Of a stretch of DNA of 40,484 nt, positions 1 to 8,881 are shown in pieces. The notes under the pieces are model-generated. The model was not told where the DNA came from. It ran no database searches and saw only the letters and a program-made list of their open reading frames with translations. This DNA comes from Gemmatimonadota bacterium (GTDB lineage: Bacteria > Gemmatimonadota > Gemmatimonadetes > Gemmatimonadales > GWC2-71-9), in contig JADFIT010000010.1 in assembly GCA_022566515.1 (NCBI GenBank), forward strand, positions 1 through 40,484. Direction: 5' to 3'. Positions within the stretch are counted from its first letter, which is position 1. Each line of letters begins with the position of its first letter. Position numbers and translations under genes: made by a program.

Positions 1-219
1 CGGCAGGTTTTCGGCCGCTACCGCCAGGATAACCGCACGTTGCCTGCTGGCACGGCAGTGGTCCGGACGGAGCAGCCGTTGGGCAGGCTCGTGTTCGAGC
101 TCCTCGAGCCGAGGTCCAGCGACGGGCTGCTGAACTGGAATGTGCTGGACTCATTGCTCGAGGACGCTACGGAGTATCCGATCTTGCGGACCGTCCTACC
201 CTTCATCGGCTTCCCGTAA
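1..219 (+). CDS. C-terminal fragment of a probable M14-family zinc carboxypeptidase (5' truncated by window edge)
   Basis: An open frame enters from the left edge and ends at TAA 217-219, giving 72 visible residues. The stretch [20 protein letters not shown] followed by DGLLNWN resembles the extreme C-terminus of large secreted M14 metallocarboxypeptidases of FCB bacteria, where a 'RT-QPLG-L---LLEP-S-DGL--WN' block is typical. The catalytic domain lies outside the window, so the family assignment rests on this tail alone. The gene converges on acs, and the two 3' ends overlap by 24 bases (196-219). No terminator is visible between them. The call is tentative, but the frame is clearly coding because it keeps this conserved tail up to the stop. 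Confidence 0.55.
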   Translation, partial: RQVFGRYRQDNRTLPAGTAVVRTEQPLGRLVFELLEPRSSDGLLNWNVLDSLLEDATEYPILRTVLPFIGFP

Positions 220-2148
220 CTTTGCCAGGACGCTGTAATCTTCCAGCGTCGTAGTGTCCCCTACCACTTCCTTGCCGGCGGCGACGTCGCGCAGGAGCCG
301 CCTCATGATCTTGCCCGATCGCGTCTTCGGCAGCGCGTCGGTGAACCGTATCTGATCGGGTCTGGCGATGGCGCCGATTTCGTTCTTGACGTGTCTTCCC
401 AGGGCGGCTTTGAGATCGGAGCTGGGCTCGACGTTGCCGCGCAGCGTCACAAAAGCTGCGATGGCCTCACCCTTGATCTCATGGGGAAATCCGACGACGG
501 CTGCCTCAGCCACCGCCTCGTGACTCACCAACGCGCTCTCTACCTCCGCCGTGCCCATGCGGTGGCCGGCAACGTTGATCACGTCATCGACGCGGCCGAG
601 CAGCCAGAAATATCCCTCGTCGTCGGTGTGGGCCCCGTCGCCCGTGAAGTAACAACCTTCGATCTGTGACCAATATTGCTCCCGATAGCGCTCGTCATCT
701 CCGTACAATGTGCGGAGCATCGAGGGCCAGGGTTTCCGGATCACGAGAAAGCCACCGTTTGGTGGTGTGACGCTCTCACCGTCCTCGTTGACGACGTCGG
801 GATCCACACCGAAGAACGGCAACGTGGCGCTACCGGGCTTTGTGGAGATTGCGCCGGGCAGGGGAGTGATCATGATGGCACCGGTTTCGGTTTGCCACCA
901 CGTGTCGACAATAGGGCAGCGCTCGTTGCCGATGACTTCATGGTACCACATCCACGCTTCCGGGTTGATGGGCTCGCCCACCGTGCCCAGAAGCCGGAGT
1001 GTGGAGAGATCGTGGCGCTTCGGGTGTTCATCGCCCCATTTGATGAATGTGCGGATCGCCGTGGGCGCGGTGTAGAAGATGGTGACCCGGTGTCGCTCCA
1101 CGATTTCCCAAAAACGATCGGGAGCCGGGTGATCGGGAGCGCCCTCGTACATGACCCCCGTAGCGCCGTTTGCCAGGATGCCGTATACGACGTACGAGTG
1201 GCCGGTGACCCATCCGATGTCGGCAGTGCACCAAAAAACGTCGTCGTCGCGAAGATCAAAGATGTACTTGCTCGTAAGGTAAGTCCCGACCATGTATCCA
1301 CCCGTGGTGTGCACGATGCCCTTCGGCTTACCTGTGGTGCCGGACGTATAGAGGATGTAGAGAATGTGCTCGCTATCCAGGGGCTCGGCCGGACAGTCGG
1401 CGTCAGCACCGTCCATGAGTTCGTGCCACCAATGGTCGCGGCCCGCCTGCATCTCGACAGCGGAGTTGGTGCGGTTCACAACGATGACGCTTTCGATCGA
1501 CGGGGTGCTGGGGAGCGCCTCGTCGACGGCGGCTTTGAGAGCCACCACCGTGCCGCGACGCCAGCCCCCGTCCGCCGTTATCACCGCCTTGGCCTCCTGA
1601 TCGGTGATGCGATCGACCAGGGCCTTGGCACTGAAACCTCCGAACACGACGCTGTGGACGGCGCCAATGCGGGCGCAGGCCAGCATGGCTATGGGCAACT
1701 CCGGTATCATCGGCAAATAGATGCAAACGCGATCGCCCTTCGTGATGCCCAAACCCTTCAAGACGTTCGCGAACTTGCACACCTCGTGGTGTAGCTCGCG
1801 ATATGTAAGCGTCCGGGTGTCACCGGGCTCACCTTCCCAGATGAAGGCTGTCTTGTCCGCCCGCGGGCCGTCGAGGTGGCGGTCCAGGCAGTTGTAGCTG
1901 ATGTTCGTTTTCCCGCCCACGAACCACTTCGCGTGAGGAGGGTCCCACTGCAAGACAGTGTCCCACTTCTTGAACCAGTGCAGCTCCCCGGCCACCCGAC
2001 TCCAGAAGGTGTCGGGTGAATTGATCGACTCGTCATACAGGCGCTTGTACTCTTCCAGACTGCCGCAGACGGCCGACGCAGCAAATCCCTCCGGTGGAGC
2101 GAAACTGCGCTTCTCGGTCAACAAATTCTGAATGTCTTTCACCGGCAT
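196..2148 (-). CDS. acs: Acetyl-CoA synthetase (AMP-forming)
   Basis: This enzyme activates acetate with ATP to acetyl-AMP and then forms acetyl-CoA in the cytoplasm. The product is 650 aa, close to the usual 650 aa of the family. The adenylate-forming core motif [20 protein letters not shown] is present, as are the WWQTETG motif, the [18 protein letters not shown] hinge and C-terminal region, and [14 protein letters not shown], whose Lys613 corresponds to the lysine that protein acetyltransferases modify to switch Acs off. I chose ATG at 2148 because GAAGAGG lies 6 bases upstream. A TTG at 2169 would add seven residues. It is monocistronic, diverges from tyrA, and converges with the M14 fragment. 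A TTGACA box lies about 50 bases upstream. Confidence 0.97.
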   Translation of the reverse strand: MPVKDIQNLLTEKRSFAPPEGFAASAVCGSLEEYKRLYDESINSPDTFWSRVAGELHWFKKWDTVLQWDPPHAKWFVGGKTNISYNCLDRHLDGPRADKTAFIWEGEPGDTRTLTYRELHHEVCKFANVLKGLGITKGDRVCIYLPMIPELPIAMLACARIGAVHSVVFGGFSAKALVDRITDQEAKAVITADGGWRRGTVVALKAAVDEALPSTPSIESVIVVNRTNSAVEMQAGRDHWWHELMDGADADCPAEPLDSEHILYILYTSGTTGKPKGIVHTTGGYMVGTYLTSKYIFDLRDDDVFWCTADIGWVTGHSYVVYGILANGATGVMYEGAPDHPAPDRFWEIVERHRVTIFYTAPTAIRTFIKWGDEHPKRHDLSTLRLLGTVGEPINPEAWMWYHEVIGNERCPIVDTWWQTETGAIMITPLPGAISTKPGSATLPFFGVDPDVVNEDGESVTPPNGGFLVIRKPWPSMLRTLYGDDERYREQYWSQIEGCYFTGDGAHTDDEGYFWLLGRVDDVINVAGHRMGTAEVESALVSHEAVAEAAVVGFPHEIKGEAIAAFVTLRGNVEPSSDLKAALGRHVKNEIGAIARPDQIRFTDALPKTRSGKIMRRLLRDVAAGKEVVGDTTTLEDYSVLAKLREADEG

Positions 2149-2193
2149 CGCGCGCCTCTTCGAAGTCAAGTTCCGGAAGACAGGTGAACGGCC

Positions 2194-2222
2194 AGAATCG
2201 GGTCTTTCGTCGAGGATGTCAA
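2194..2222 (-). promoter_or_regulatory. Candidate acs promoter
   Basis: On the minus strand a perfect -35 box TTGACA (2217-2222) is followed after 17 bases by GATTCT (2194-2199), a weak -10 match. Transcription would begin about 40 bases upstream of the acs ATG. The -35 is convincing and the -10 is poor, so this is a tentative call. Confidence 0.4.
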
Positions 2223-2327
2223 GGAAAGTCGGACCGCACTACATTCCAGCCGAGCGGTATGAGGCTCGAGCCTCGCGATCGCTGCTAGACCAGGAGAACA
2301 ACCAGCTATGCAGCACAGGGAGGGCAT

Positions 2328-3170
2328 TTGGGTCCTGAACGCGTCGGTGTGATCGGCCTGGGGGCTATCGGGGGGTCGATCGCGTGGTCGGCAACGCGTG
2401 CCGGTCTGTCGCAGGTGGTTGGGTTCGCGGCCGGAGGGAAGGACGGGGCGGCGGCGGCGCGAGCCGGGGCGGTGACGGCGATCGTATCGTCCCCGGAAGC
2501 CGTGATCGATCAATCCGATCTGATTGTGCTCGCCGCCCCACCGAGAGCAAACCTCCAACTGCTCGATCGCCTGAAAGAGAACATACGGCAACGCGCCGTC
2601 GTCGTAACGGACACAACGAGTGTTCAAGCCCCGATGCTCGAGCAGGCGCTGAAGCTCGGGTTGGAGTCGAAGGTTGTGGCTTCCCACCCGTTTTTTGGAA
2701 CGCACGAAACCGGGTTCCAAGCGGCTCGTCTGGGCATGGTCGACGGCGGGGTGGTCTACGTGTCCGCCAATGACGGTTACGATCCTTCGACCCGGCAGGT
2801 GATGGATTTCTGGCGCACACTGGGCGCGTCTCCGGTGTTGGTAGACGCCGCAAGGCACGACGAAGCCTTAGCGTGGACGAGTCATCTGCCGCAGGTGGTG
2901 TCCTCGGCGCTGGCGGTGACGTTGGCGCATGACGCCCCGAGCGACGCGAAGTTCGGCTCCGGTGCTCGCGACACCACCCGCCTTGCGGCGAGCAGTGTGG
3001 AAATGTGGCGAGACCTGATGGAGTTGAACCGACGTGCGCTACTGAAATCAGTCGAGTCGTTCCAGCGCCACCTGGAATCGTTGACGATGGCACTGCAGCG
3101 CGGAGATAGCGACTCGATAGCGCAGTGGCTCGAGAAGGGGGCCGATTTCAGAAGGAATCTTTCAGAGTGA
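2328..3170 (+). CDS. tyrA: Prephenate dehydrogenase
   Basis: Predicted to oxidise and decarboxylate prephenate to 4-hydroxyphenylpyruvate with NAD(P)+, the committed step to tyrosine. The 280 aa product starts with a Rossmann fold (GLGAIGGS, residues 10-17). It has the family's SHPFFGTHETGF segment (His120, His125) and HDEALAWTSHLPQ (His177, His186), which correspond to the substrate-binding and catalytic histidine region. There is no fused chorismate mutase or ACT domain, so allosteric control by tyrosine through an ACT domain is not expected. Translation starts at TTG 2328, with AGGGAGG at 2317-2323 as ribosome binding site. No ATG in frame is available. It is first in a tyrA-aroA-cmk operon, and its stop overlaps the aroA start (GTGA). 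Confidence 0.92.
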   Translation: MGPERVGVIGLGAIGGSIAWSATRAGLSQVVGFAAGGKDGAAAARAGAVTAIVSSPEAVIDQSDLIVLAAPPRANLQLLDRLKENIRQRAVVVTDTTSVQAPMLEQALKLGLESKVVASHPFFGTHETGFQAARLGMVDGGVVYVSANDGYDPSTRQVMDFWRTLGASPVLVDAARHDEALAWTSHLPQVVSSALAVTLAHDAPSDAKFGSGARDTTRLAASSVEMWRDLMELNRRALLKSVESFQRHLESLTMALQRGDSDSIAQWLEKGADFRRNLSE

Positions 3171-4438
3171 CGGCGGGATTCCAGATGGAGTTGCCGGGGG
3201 ACAAGAGCCTGACACACCGTGCGCTCGTGCTGGCCGCGCTGGCCAGTGGCGAGAGCACTATCGAGCACCCCCTCACATCGTTGGATGCACGCTCCATGGC
3301 GGGCTGCCTGAGACGACTGGGGATTTCCATTTCGCCGTTGCGAGGCGGGAGCGTGCGCGTAGTTGGAAAAGGGTTGAGAGGTCTTGCGAAGCCCAACGGG
3401 AGTTTGAACTGCGGCAATTCGGGAACCGCCGCCCGGTTCCTGCTCGGCGTGCTGGCGTCATTTCCCTTCCCGGCTCGTGTGACCGGTGATGCATCGCTCC
3501 GGCGGCGGCCGATGAGGCGGGTGACCAGACCCTTGCAACAGATGGGAGCCTCCGTCACGGAGTTCGCGGGGGACGGACTCCCGCTGGAGATTCGAGGCGG
3601 CCAACTGCAGCCCATCGACTACGTTTCCGACACCGCTAGTGCCCAAGTGAAGAGCGCCATTCTCTTCGCCGGCCTCGTCGGAGGAGTCGCGGTTTCCGTG
3701 ACAGAGCCGGTAAGATCCCGCGATCATACGGAGAGGATGCTCCGGGCCCTCGGGGTCGCAGTGGAGGTTCGAGAGACCACGGTTCGCCTGACACCGGTGG
3801 ATTCCATTCCGCCGTTCACGGCAACCGTACCTGGCGATCCGTCGTCGGCGGCGTTCTTGATCGCCGCCGCATTGCTGGTGGGCAGACGGGAGATGACATT
3901 GCGCGAGATAGCGATCAATCCGACACGGATTGGGTTCATTGAAGTTTTACGCCGTATGGGTGCCGACATCGAAGTTCGGGAGACATCGGAGTTCTTGGGA
4001 GAGCCTGTGGGAGATGTGATCGTTAGAGGATCAGCTCTGTCGAGTACTGAGGTACATGCCGACGAAGTGCCTTCCCTCATCGACGAGATTCCGGTGTTGG
4101 CGGTAGTGGCGAGCGCCGCCTCGGGGACGACCACATTCCACGGCGTCGCGGAACTCAGGGTAAAGGAGAGTGATCGATTGACTCTCTTGGCTGCCAACCT
4201 CGATTCCGTGGGGCGGGATTGCCGCGTGGCCGGTGACGTGCTGTACGTGGAGGGTCAGTCGCGGCCTCCGCGGGGAGCAGTCCAAACGGGGTTCGACCAC
4301 CGAATGGCGATGGCCTTCGCCGTCATGAGCCGGATGCCCGGCGCCTCCCTGCGTCTGTCCGAATGCGAATCTCCCGGGATCAGTTACCCCGGTTTCTTCC
4401 GCGATCTCGAGCTGGTGGTATCCGGCCCCCATGGCTAG
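3167..4438 (+). CDS. aroA: 5-enolpyruvylshikimate-3-phosphate synthase, class II type
   Basis: Transfers enolpyruvate from PEP to shikimate-3-phosphate in the shikimate pathway. The 423 aa protein has LPGDKSLTHRAL (Lys13, Ser14, Arg18), NCGNSGTAARFL (residues 81-92), the catalytic Asp306 in LIDEIP, and RVKESDRL. All four short motifs used to define class II, glyphosate-insensitive enzymes are present: GDKS (11-14), SAQVK (158-162), RDHTE (185-189) and NPTR (251-254). I chose GTG 3167 because GAAGGA at 3151-3156 precedes it by 10 bases and it overlaps the tyrA stop by four. The frame is open further upstream (ATG 3125), but that lies inside tyrA. ATG 3185 is a possible later start. Its 3' end overlaps cmk by eight bases. 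Confidence 0.95.
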   Translation: MTAGFQMELPGDKSLTHRALVLAALASGESTIEHPLTSLDARSMAGCLRRLGISISPLRGGSVRVVGKGLRGLAKPNGSLNCGNSGTAARFLLGVLASFPFPARVTGDASLRRRPMRRVTRPLQQMGASVTEFAGDGLPLEIRGGQLQPIDYVSDTASAQVKSAILFAGLVGGVAVSVTEPVRSRDHTERMLRALGVAVEVRETTVRLTPVDSIPPFTATVPGDPSSAAFLIAAALLVGRREMTLREIAINPTRIGFIEVLRRMGADIEVRETSEFLGEPVGDVIVRGSALSSTEVHADEVPSLIDEIPVLAVVASAASGTTTFHGVAELRVKESDRLTLLAANLDSVGRDCRVAGDVLYVEGQSRPPRGAVQTGFDHRMAMAFAVMSRMPGASLRLSECESPGISYPGFFRDLELVVSGPHG

Positions 4439-5111
4439 TCGGGTCATAGCTATCGACGGACCGGCGGGTTCGGGAAAGAGCACGACCGCCAAGGCCGTCG
4501 CACGGGAGCTAGACCTGGCGCACATCGACAGCGGCGCCATGTATCGGGCGGTGACGCTGGTCGCTCTGGATGCGGGTGTACCGATGCTGGACGATGGGGA
4601 TCTGGTGGTTGAGACTGCGAAGGGCAAGGGGGTGGAGTTTCGCGATGTGGGCAGCAGCTTCCGTCCGATCGTCGCCGGTGTAGATGTGTCGAAGGAAATC
4701 CGGTCAGCACGCGTTACCGAGCACGTATCGCAGGTATCGGCGTTGCCCGAGGTTCGCATCTGGGTCACGGCGGCGTTGCAGGAGGCAGTCGCTCAACACC
4801 CTCGGGGCGCGGTTGCGGACGGTCGGGACATCGGCACCGTTGTCTTCCCGGATGCCGTGCTCAAGATCTACCTGACGGCGGCGGTCGCTGAGCGAGCCCG
4901 ACGGCGTGCTCTCGAGCAGGGGATGGACGGAGCGACCCCTGATATCCAGCAGCTTTCCCGCGACCTTCAACGCAGGGACGAGTTCGATTCCAACCGGGCG
5001 GTTTCTCCCCTGCGGCCGGCCGCGGATGCCATTCACATCGATACGACGGATCTGGCGTTCGAGGAACAAGTGGCTGCCGTGGTCGAGCGAGCCCGGGACT
5101 ACTTCGCCTAG
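4431..5111 (+). CDS. cmk: Cytidylate kinase
   Basis: Phosphorylates CMP and dCMP with ATP, recycling nucleotides from RNA turnover and lipid synthesis. The 226 aa protein has the P-loop GPAGSGKST (residues 10-18), the HIDSGAMYRAVTL CMP-binding segment, and VADGRDIGTVVFPDA followed by KIYLTA, all typical of bacterial Cmk. The ATG lies inside the end of aroA (8 base overlap, ATGGCTAG), so translation is probably coupled. The aroA-cmk-rpsA order is a widely conserved cluster. The stop is immediately followed by the rpsA promoter. Confidence 0.96.
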   Translation: MASRVIAIDGPAGSGKSTTAKAVARELDLAHIDSGAMYRAVTLVALDAGVPMLDDGDLVVETAKGKGVEFRDVGSSFRPIVAGVDVSKEIRSARVTEHVSQVSALPEVRIWVTAALQEAVAQHPRGAVADGRDIGTVVFPDAVLKIYLTAAVAERARRRALEQGMDGATPDIQQLSRDLQRRDEFDSNRAVSPLRPAADAIHIDTTDLAFEEQVAAVVERARDYFA

Positions 5112-5112
5112 C

Positions 5113-5141
5113 TTGACCCACATCCGTCCTGGGTCTAGCTT
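5113..5141 (+). promoter_or_regulatory. Predicted rpsA promoter (TTGACC-N17-TAGCTT)
   Basis: TTGACC at 5113-5118 and TAGCTT at 5136-5141 are separated by exactly 17 bases, just downstream of the cmk stop. The same pair of hexamers with the same spacing occurs upstream of rplM (12149-12177). Start of transcription would be near 5148, about 40 bases before the rpsA ATG. Confidence 0.55.
5115..5135. repeat. Inverted repeat inside the rpsA promoter spacer
   Basis: GACCCA (5115-5120) and TGGGTC (5130-5135) form a perfect six-base inverted repeat with a nine-base centre. It begins inside the -35 box and ends directly before the -10 box, the position expected for a repressor site or a weak cmk 3' hairpin. 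No T-run follows, so it is not a classical terminator. Confidence 0.35.
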
Positions 5142-5188
5142 ATTAGGCTAATGCTGAACCACCTTGTGATCCTCTAACCCGAAGGCCC

Positions 5189-7108
5189 ATGGTAGAAGCG
5201 CCTGAAGATTCCGAACCCTCAACCGTCGCCCCCCCCACTCAGTCGACAATTCGTGTCCGCCCCGATCTTCGCGACGAGGAGTATTCCGACGAGCAATATG
5301 CCGAGATGCTGGCGCTCTACGAGGGCACCATGCAGAGCATTGCCGAAGGGGAGATCGTTTGCTCCAAGGTGCTGCGTGTAACGGACACACATGTGATTCT
5401 CGATGTTGGCTTCAAGTCGGAAGGGGCGGTGTCGATTGACGAATTCAAGAACGCCAAGGACATCAAGCCGGGTGACGAGGTGGAGGTGTTCCTCGAGAGT
5501 CTGGAGGACGAAGGCGGTGCAGTCATACTCTCGAAGAAGAAGGCCGACTTCATGCGGGTGTGGGAGAAGATCCGCACTGCGTACGAGAACGACGAGCCCG
5601 TGCAGGGAACTCTCAACAAGAAGATCAAAGGTGGTGTTGTCGTCGATTTGATGGGTGTGGACGCGTTCTTGCCGGGCAGCCAGATCGCCCTCCGTCGCGT
5701 GCCCAACATCGACGAGCTGCTTGGTGAGAGTTATGAATTCAAGATCATCAAGCTCAACAAGCGTCGCCGCAACATCGTGGTATCGCGCCGGGTGATTCTC
5801 GAAGCCGAGCGTGCGACTAAACGCGATGAGCTAATGAAGGAGCTGGAGGTAGGCCAGCTACGCACCGGTGTCGTCAAGAATATCACCGACTTCGGAGCGT
5901 TCATCGACCTCGGCGGAGTAGACGGCCTGCTTCACATAACCGACATGAGTTATGGGCGCGTCACCCACCCGTCCGAGATAGTGACAATCGGTGACAGCGT
6001 CGAAGTGAAGATTCTCGATATCGACTGGGAGCGGGAGCGGATATCTCTCGGCGTGAAGCAGCTGCAGGAATATCCCTGGGAAAACGTTGCCGAGAAGTAT
6101 CCCGTGGGCTCACGGCTGCAGGGCAAGGTTGTCAGCATCACCAATTACGGGGCGTTCATCGAACTCGAGCCGGGCATCGAAGGCCTCGTGCACATCAGCG
6201 AAATGAGCTGGACACGAACAGTACGCCATCCGTCCACCGTGGTGTCGATTGGCGAGACTATCGAAGCGGTGGTACTCAAAGTGGATCAGCAGGAAGAGAA
6301 GATTTCCCTCGGCATGAAGCAAACCGAGCAGGATCCATGGATGGTGCTTCCGATGAAATACCCCGTGGGTACGCGGATTACCGGCAAGGTTCGCAACCTG
6401 ACGTCGTTCGGAGCCTTCGTTGAAATCGAGCCAGGCATCGACGGACTGATTCATATTTCGGACATGTCGTGGACCAAGCGGGTGCAGCACCCCTCTGAGG
6501 TAGTAAAGAAGGCGGACGAAGTAGAGGTGGTGATCCTCAACATCGACCCGGACAACAAGCGGATATCTTTGGGGTTGAAGCAGGCCCAGGAGGATCCGTG
6601 GCTCGAGATCGGCGAGCGATACCCCGTCGGCATGGAGTTGAACGGTCGGGTCGTGCGGTTCCAGGACGACGGTGTGGTCGTCGACCTGGGGAACGACCTG
6701 GAGGGCTTCGTGCCGAAAAACGATCTCGGCCTCCCCGGCGAGCCGCCGGTTGAGGAGCAGGTGCAGTTGGGGCAGCACGTGGCGTTGACCATTGTGGAAG
6801 TCGATCCCATCCACCATCGCGTCTTGGCCGCTGCCCGGGAGTTCTTGGATGAGGTCGACCCGCTGCCTGAGAGCCCGGTGGCGGAGAGGGCCGAAGAGGC
6901 GAGTGAGAAGCCCCCAAAACCCAAGGGCGACGAAGCCGCGGCGCCGGAGACGAGTACCGCTGAAGCGCCTGCGGCGGAACCAGAGGCCGAGGCGGATGAA
7001 GCGGTGGTGGAAGACAGTGAAGCCTCTGCGGCAGAGGCGGACGGCGCGAAGAGTGAAGGAGAAGAAGCGGATAAGGCCGTCGCCGAGGCCGAGTCGACGA
7101 CCGAGTAA
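5189..7108 (+). CDS. rpsA: 30S ribosomal protein S1
   Basis: Binds mRNA and helps deliver it to the 30S subunit, which matters especially where Shine-Dalgarno pairing is weak, as for several genes here. The 639 aa protein has six S1 OB-fold domains at about residues 53-118, 137-201, 223-291, 308-378, 395-464 and 482-551. The third to fifth carry the canonical GAF(I/V)(D/E)(L/I) and G(L/V)(L/I/V)HI(T/S) cores, and the first two are the divergent ribosome-docking type. After residue 555 comes a low-complexity Ala/Glu/Ser-rich acidic tail of about 85 residues that is not part of the core family. ATG 5189 follows GAAGG with a short spacer. The gene has its own promoter and ends in a strong terminator, so it can be a single-gene unit. 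Confidence 0.97.
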   Translation: MVEAPEDSEPSTVAPPTQSTIRVRPDLRDEEYSDEQYAEMLALYEGTMQSIAEGEIVCSKVLRVTDTHVILDVGFKSEGAVSIDEFKNAKDIKPGDEVEVFLESLEDEGGAVILSKKKADFMRVWEKIRTAYENDEPVQGTLNKKIKGGVVVDLMGVDAFLPGSQIALRRVPNIDELLGESYEFKIIKLNKRRRNIVVSRRVILEAERATKRDELMKELEVGQLRTGVVKNITDFGAFIDLGGVDGLLHITDMSYGRVTHPSEIVTIGDSVEVKILDIDWERERISLGVKQLQEYPWENVAEKYPVGSRLQGKVVSITNYGAFIELEPGIEGLVHISEMSWTRTVRHPSTVVSIGETIEAVVLKVDQQEEKISLGMKQTEQDPWMVLPMKYPVGTRITGKVRNLTSFGAFVEIEPGIDGLIHISDMSWTKRVQHPSEVVKKADEVEVVILNIDPDNKRISLGLKQAQEDPWLEIGERYPVGMELNGRVVRFQDDGVVVDLGNDLEGFVPKNDLGLPGEPPVEEQVQLGQHVALTIVEVDPIHHRVLAAAREFLDEVDPLPESPVAERAEEASEKPPKPKGDEAAAPETSTAEAPAAEPEAEADEAVVEDSEASAAEADGAKSEGEEADKAVAEAESTTE

Positions 7109-7137
7109 GGGTCAAGGGTCCCGAGTTCGAGCAGTTC

Positions 7138-7180
7138 GACGCCGGTGGTCTGGCAACATCCAGGCCGCCGGCGTTTTCTT
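7138..7180 (+). terminator. Rho-independent terminator of rpsA
   Basis: A stem of 13 pairs (7141-7153 with 7160-7172, two of them G-U) closes a six-base loop CAACAT and can extend two to three pairs outward. It is followed by GTTTTCTT. It lies 30 bases after the rpsA stop and separates rpsA from the carboxylase operon. The rest of the 210-base gap to pccB shows no recognisable promoter. Confidence 0.85.
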
Positions 7181-7318
7181 GATTCGGCTTTCGGACCCGG
7201 TGTCCGGCTGTGCGAAAAGGTGGCACGGCTATGACCAGAAGGCATAGTGTGCGAGATTCCGTGCAAGCCGACGTGCCCCGGGCTTTCTCATAGCTACCAA
7301 CGAGCATCCATAGCGATC

Positions 7319-8869
7319 ATGAGCATTCACGACAAGCTCGACACATTGGAGAAACTCCGCCAAGAGTCCGAACTGGGCGGTGGCCCCGACCGGATCAAGA
7401 AACAGCACGAAAAGGGAAAGCTCACGGCCCGAGAACGTCTCGACTTGCTGTTGGACCCCGACTCCTTCGTCGAACTCGACCGCTTCGTAACGCACCGTTC
7501 GACCGATTTCGGACTCGACAAACAGAAGGTGCTGGGAGACGGTGTGGTGACAGGGTACGGGTTGATCGACGGGCGGCTGGTCTACGTTTTTGCGCAGGAT
7601 TTTACGGTGTTCGGTGGATCTCTTGCCGAAGCCCACGCTGAGAAGATCTGCAAGATCATGGATATGGCCGTGCGGAATGGAGCGCCGGTCATTGGGCTGA
7701 ATGATTCCGGCGGCGCTCGAATTCAGGAAGGTGTCGTCTCACTGGGTGGGTACGCAGACATCTTCCTGCGTAATACGATGGCTTCAGGAGTCGTGCCGCA
7801 GATAAGTGCTATCCTCGGGCCGTGTGCAGGCGGCGCCGTGTACTCCCCGGCGATTACCGATTTCGTGTACATGGTTCGTGGTACGTCATACATGTTTGTG
7901 ACCGGGCCGAATGTTGTTAAGACCGTTACCCACGAGGAAGTCACGGCCGAAGAGTTGGGCGGGGCGGATACGCACGGTGAGGTCTCAGGGGTGGCCCACT
8001 TCGTGCACGATTCCGAAGCGGAGTGCCTCACCGGCATTCGACAGTTGGTGGGCTATATCCCGAGCAACAATTTGGATGGAGCGCCGTCAAAGCGTTCAGA
8101 AGATCCGGCCAGCCGTCGCGACGAAGATTTGTTGACCGTCGTTCCCGACAACCCCAACAAGCCATACGACATGCTGGACGTCATCCGGCGGGTGGTCGAC
8201 GACGGGGAGATTCTCCAAGTTCACGAGGGTTACGCCCGAAATATCATTGTTGCCTTCGCGAGGCTCGGAGGACACTCCGTCGGAATCGTGGCAAACCAGC
8301 CGGCGGTGCTTGCCGGTGTGCTGGACAGCGCCGCGTCGTTGAAGGGCGCGCGCTTCATTCGCTTCTGTGACGCGTTCAACATTCCGCTCGTAACATTCGA
8401 GGATGTTCCTGGATTCCTCCCCGGCATCGAGCAGGAGCACGGAGGCATCATCAAGCACGGAGCCAAGCTGCTGTACGCGTACTGCGAAGCCACGGTGCCG
8501 AAACTCACCCTCATTACGAGGAAAGCGTACGGTGGGGCATACGACGTGATGAGCTCCAAGCATGTCGGTGGGGACTTCAATCTAGGATGGCCTACGGCCG
8601 AAATAGCCGTGATGGGACCCAAGGGCGCCGTGGAAATACTCTTCCGCCGTGAAATCGCGGCAGCAGAAGACCCGGAGGCGAAATTGGCCGAACTCGAGGC
8701 CGACTACCGCGAGAAGTTCGCCCATCCCTACCACGCTGCTGCGCGCGGCTACCTCGACGACATCATAGACCCAAGAGACACCCGGCCGCGCCTGATATCG
8801 GCGCTCGAGACGCTGCTGACGAAGCGGGCCAAAATGCCTGCGAAGAAGCATGGGAATATTCCGCTGTAG
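7319..8869 (+). CDS. pccB: Acyl-CoA (propionyl-CoA type) carboxylase, carboxyltransferase subunit
   Basis: Transfers CO2 from carboxybiotin to an acyl-CoA, giving methylmalonyl-CoA if the substrate is propionyl-CoA. The 516 aa protein has fused N- and C-terminal crotonase-like halves: [14 protein letters not shown] and [20 protein letters not shown] in the first, [19 protein letters not shown] and [14 protein letters not shown] in the second. Asp409 in GGAYDVM sits where Streptomyces PccB has the Asp that favours propionyl-CoA, while acetyl-CoA enzymes have Ile. I chose ATG 7319 because family members start with [14 protein letters not shown]-like sequence; the frame is open further upstream, but that part is not conserved. 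No clear Shine-Dalgarno precedes it. It is first of four genes with accC, a methyltransferase and a biotin carrier protein. Confidence 0.93.
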   Translation: MSIHDKLDTLEKLRQESELGGGPDRIKKQHEKGKLTARERLDLLLDPDSFVELDRFVTHRSTDFGLDKQKVLGDGVVTGYGLIDGRLVYVFAQDFTVFGGSLAEAHAEKICKIMDMAVRNGAPVIGLNDSGGARIQEGVVSLGGYADIFLRNTMASGVVPQISAILGPCAGGAVYSPAITDFVYMVRGTSYMFVTGPNVVKTVTHEEVTAEELGGADTHGEVSGVAHFVHDSEAECLTGIRQLVGYIPSNNLDGAPSKRSEDPASRRDEDLLTVVPDNPNKPYDMLDVIRRVVDDGEILQVHEGYARNIIVAFARLGGHSVGIVANQPAVLAGVLDSAASLKGARFIRFCDAFNIPLVTFEDVPGFLPGIEQEHGGIIKHGAKLLYAYCEATVPKLTLITRKAYGGAYDVMSSKHVGGDFNLGWPTAEIAVMGPKGAVEILFRREIAAAEDPEAKLAELEADYREKFAHPYHAAARGYLDDIIDPRDTRPRLISALETLLTKRAKMPAKKHGNIPL

Positions 8870-8881
8870 GGGGAATGGGCG

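Noticed and set aside
676-1794. A 372-codon open frame on the plus strand opposite acs.
   Set aside because: It is antisense to the clearly conserved acs gene, and its protein has no recognisable motif; GC-rich genes often leave such open complementary frames.
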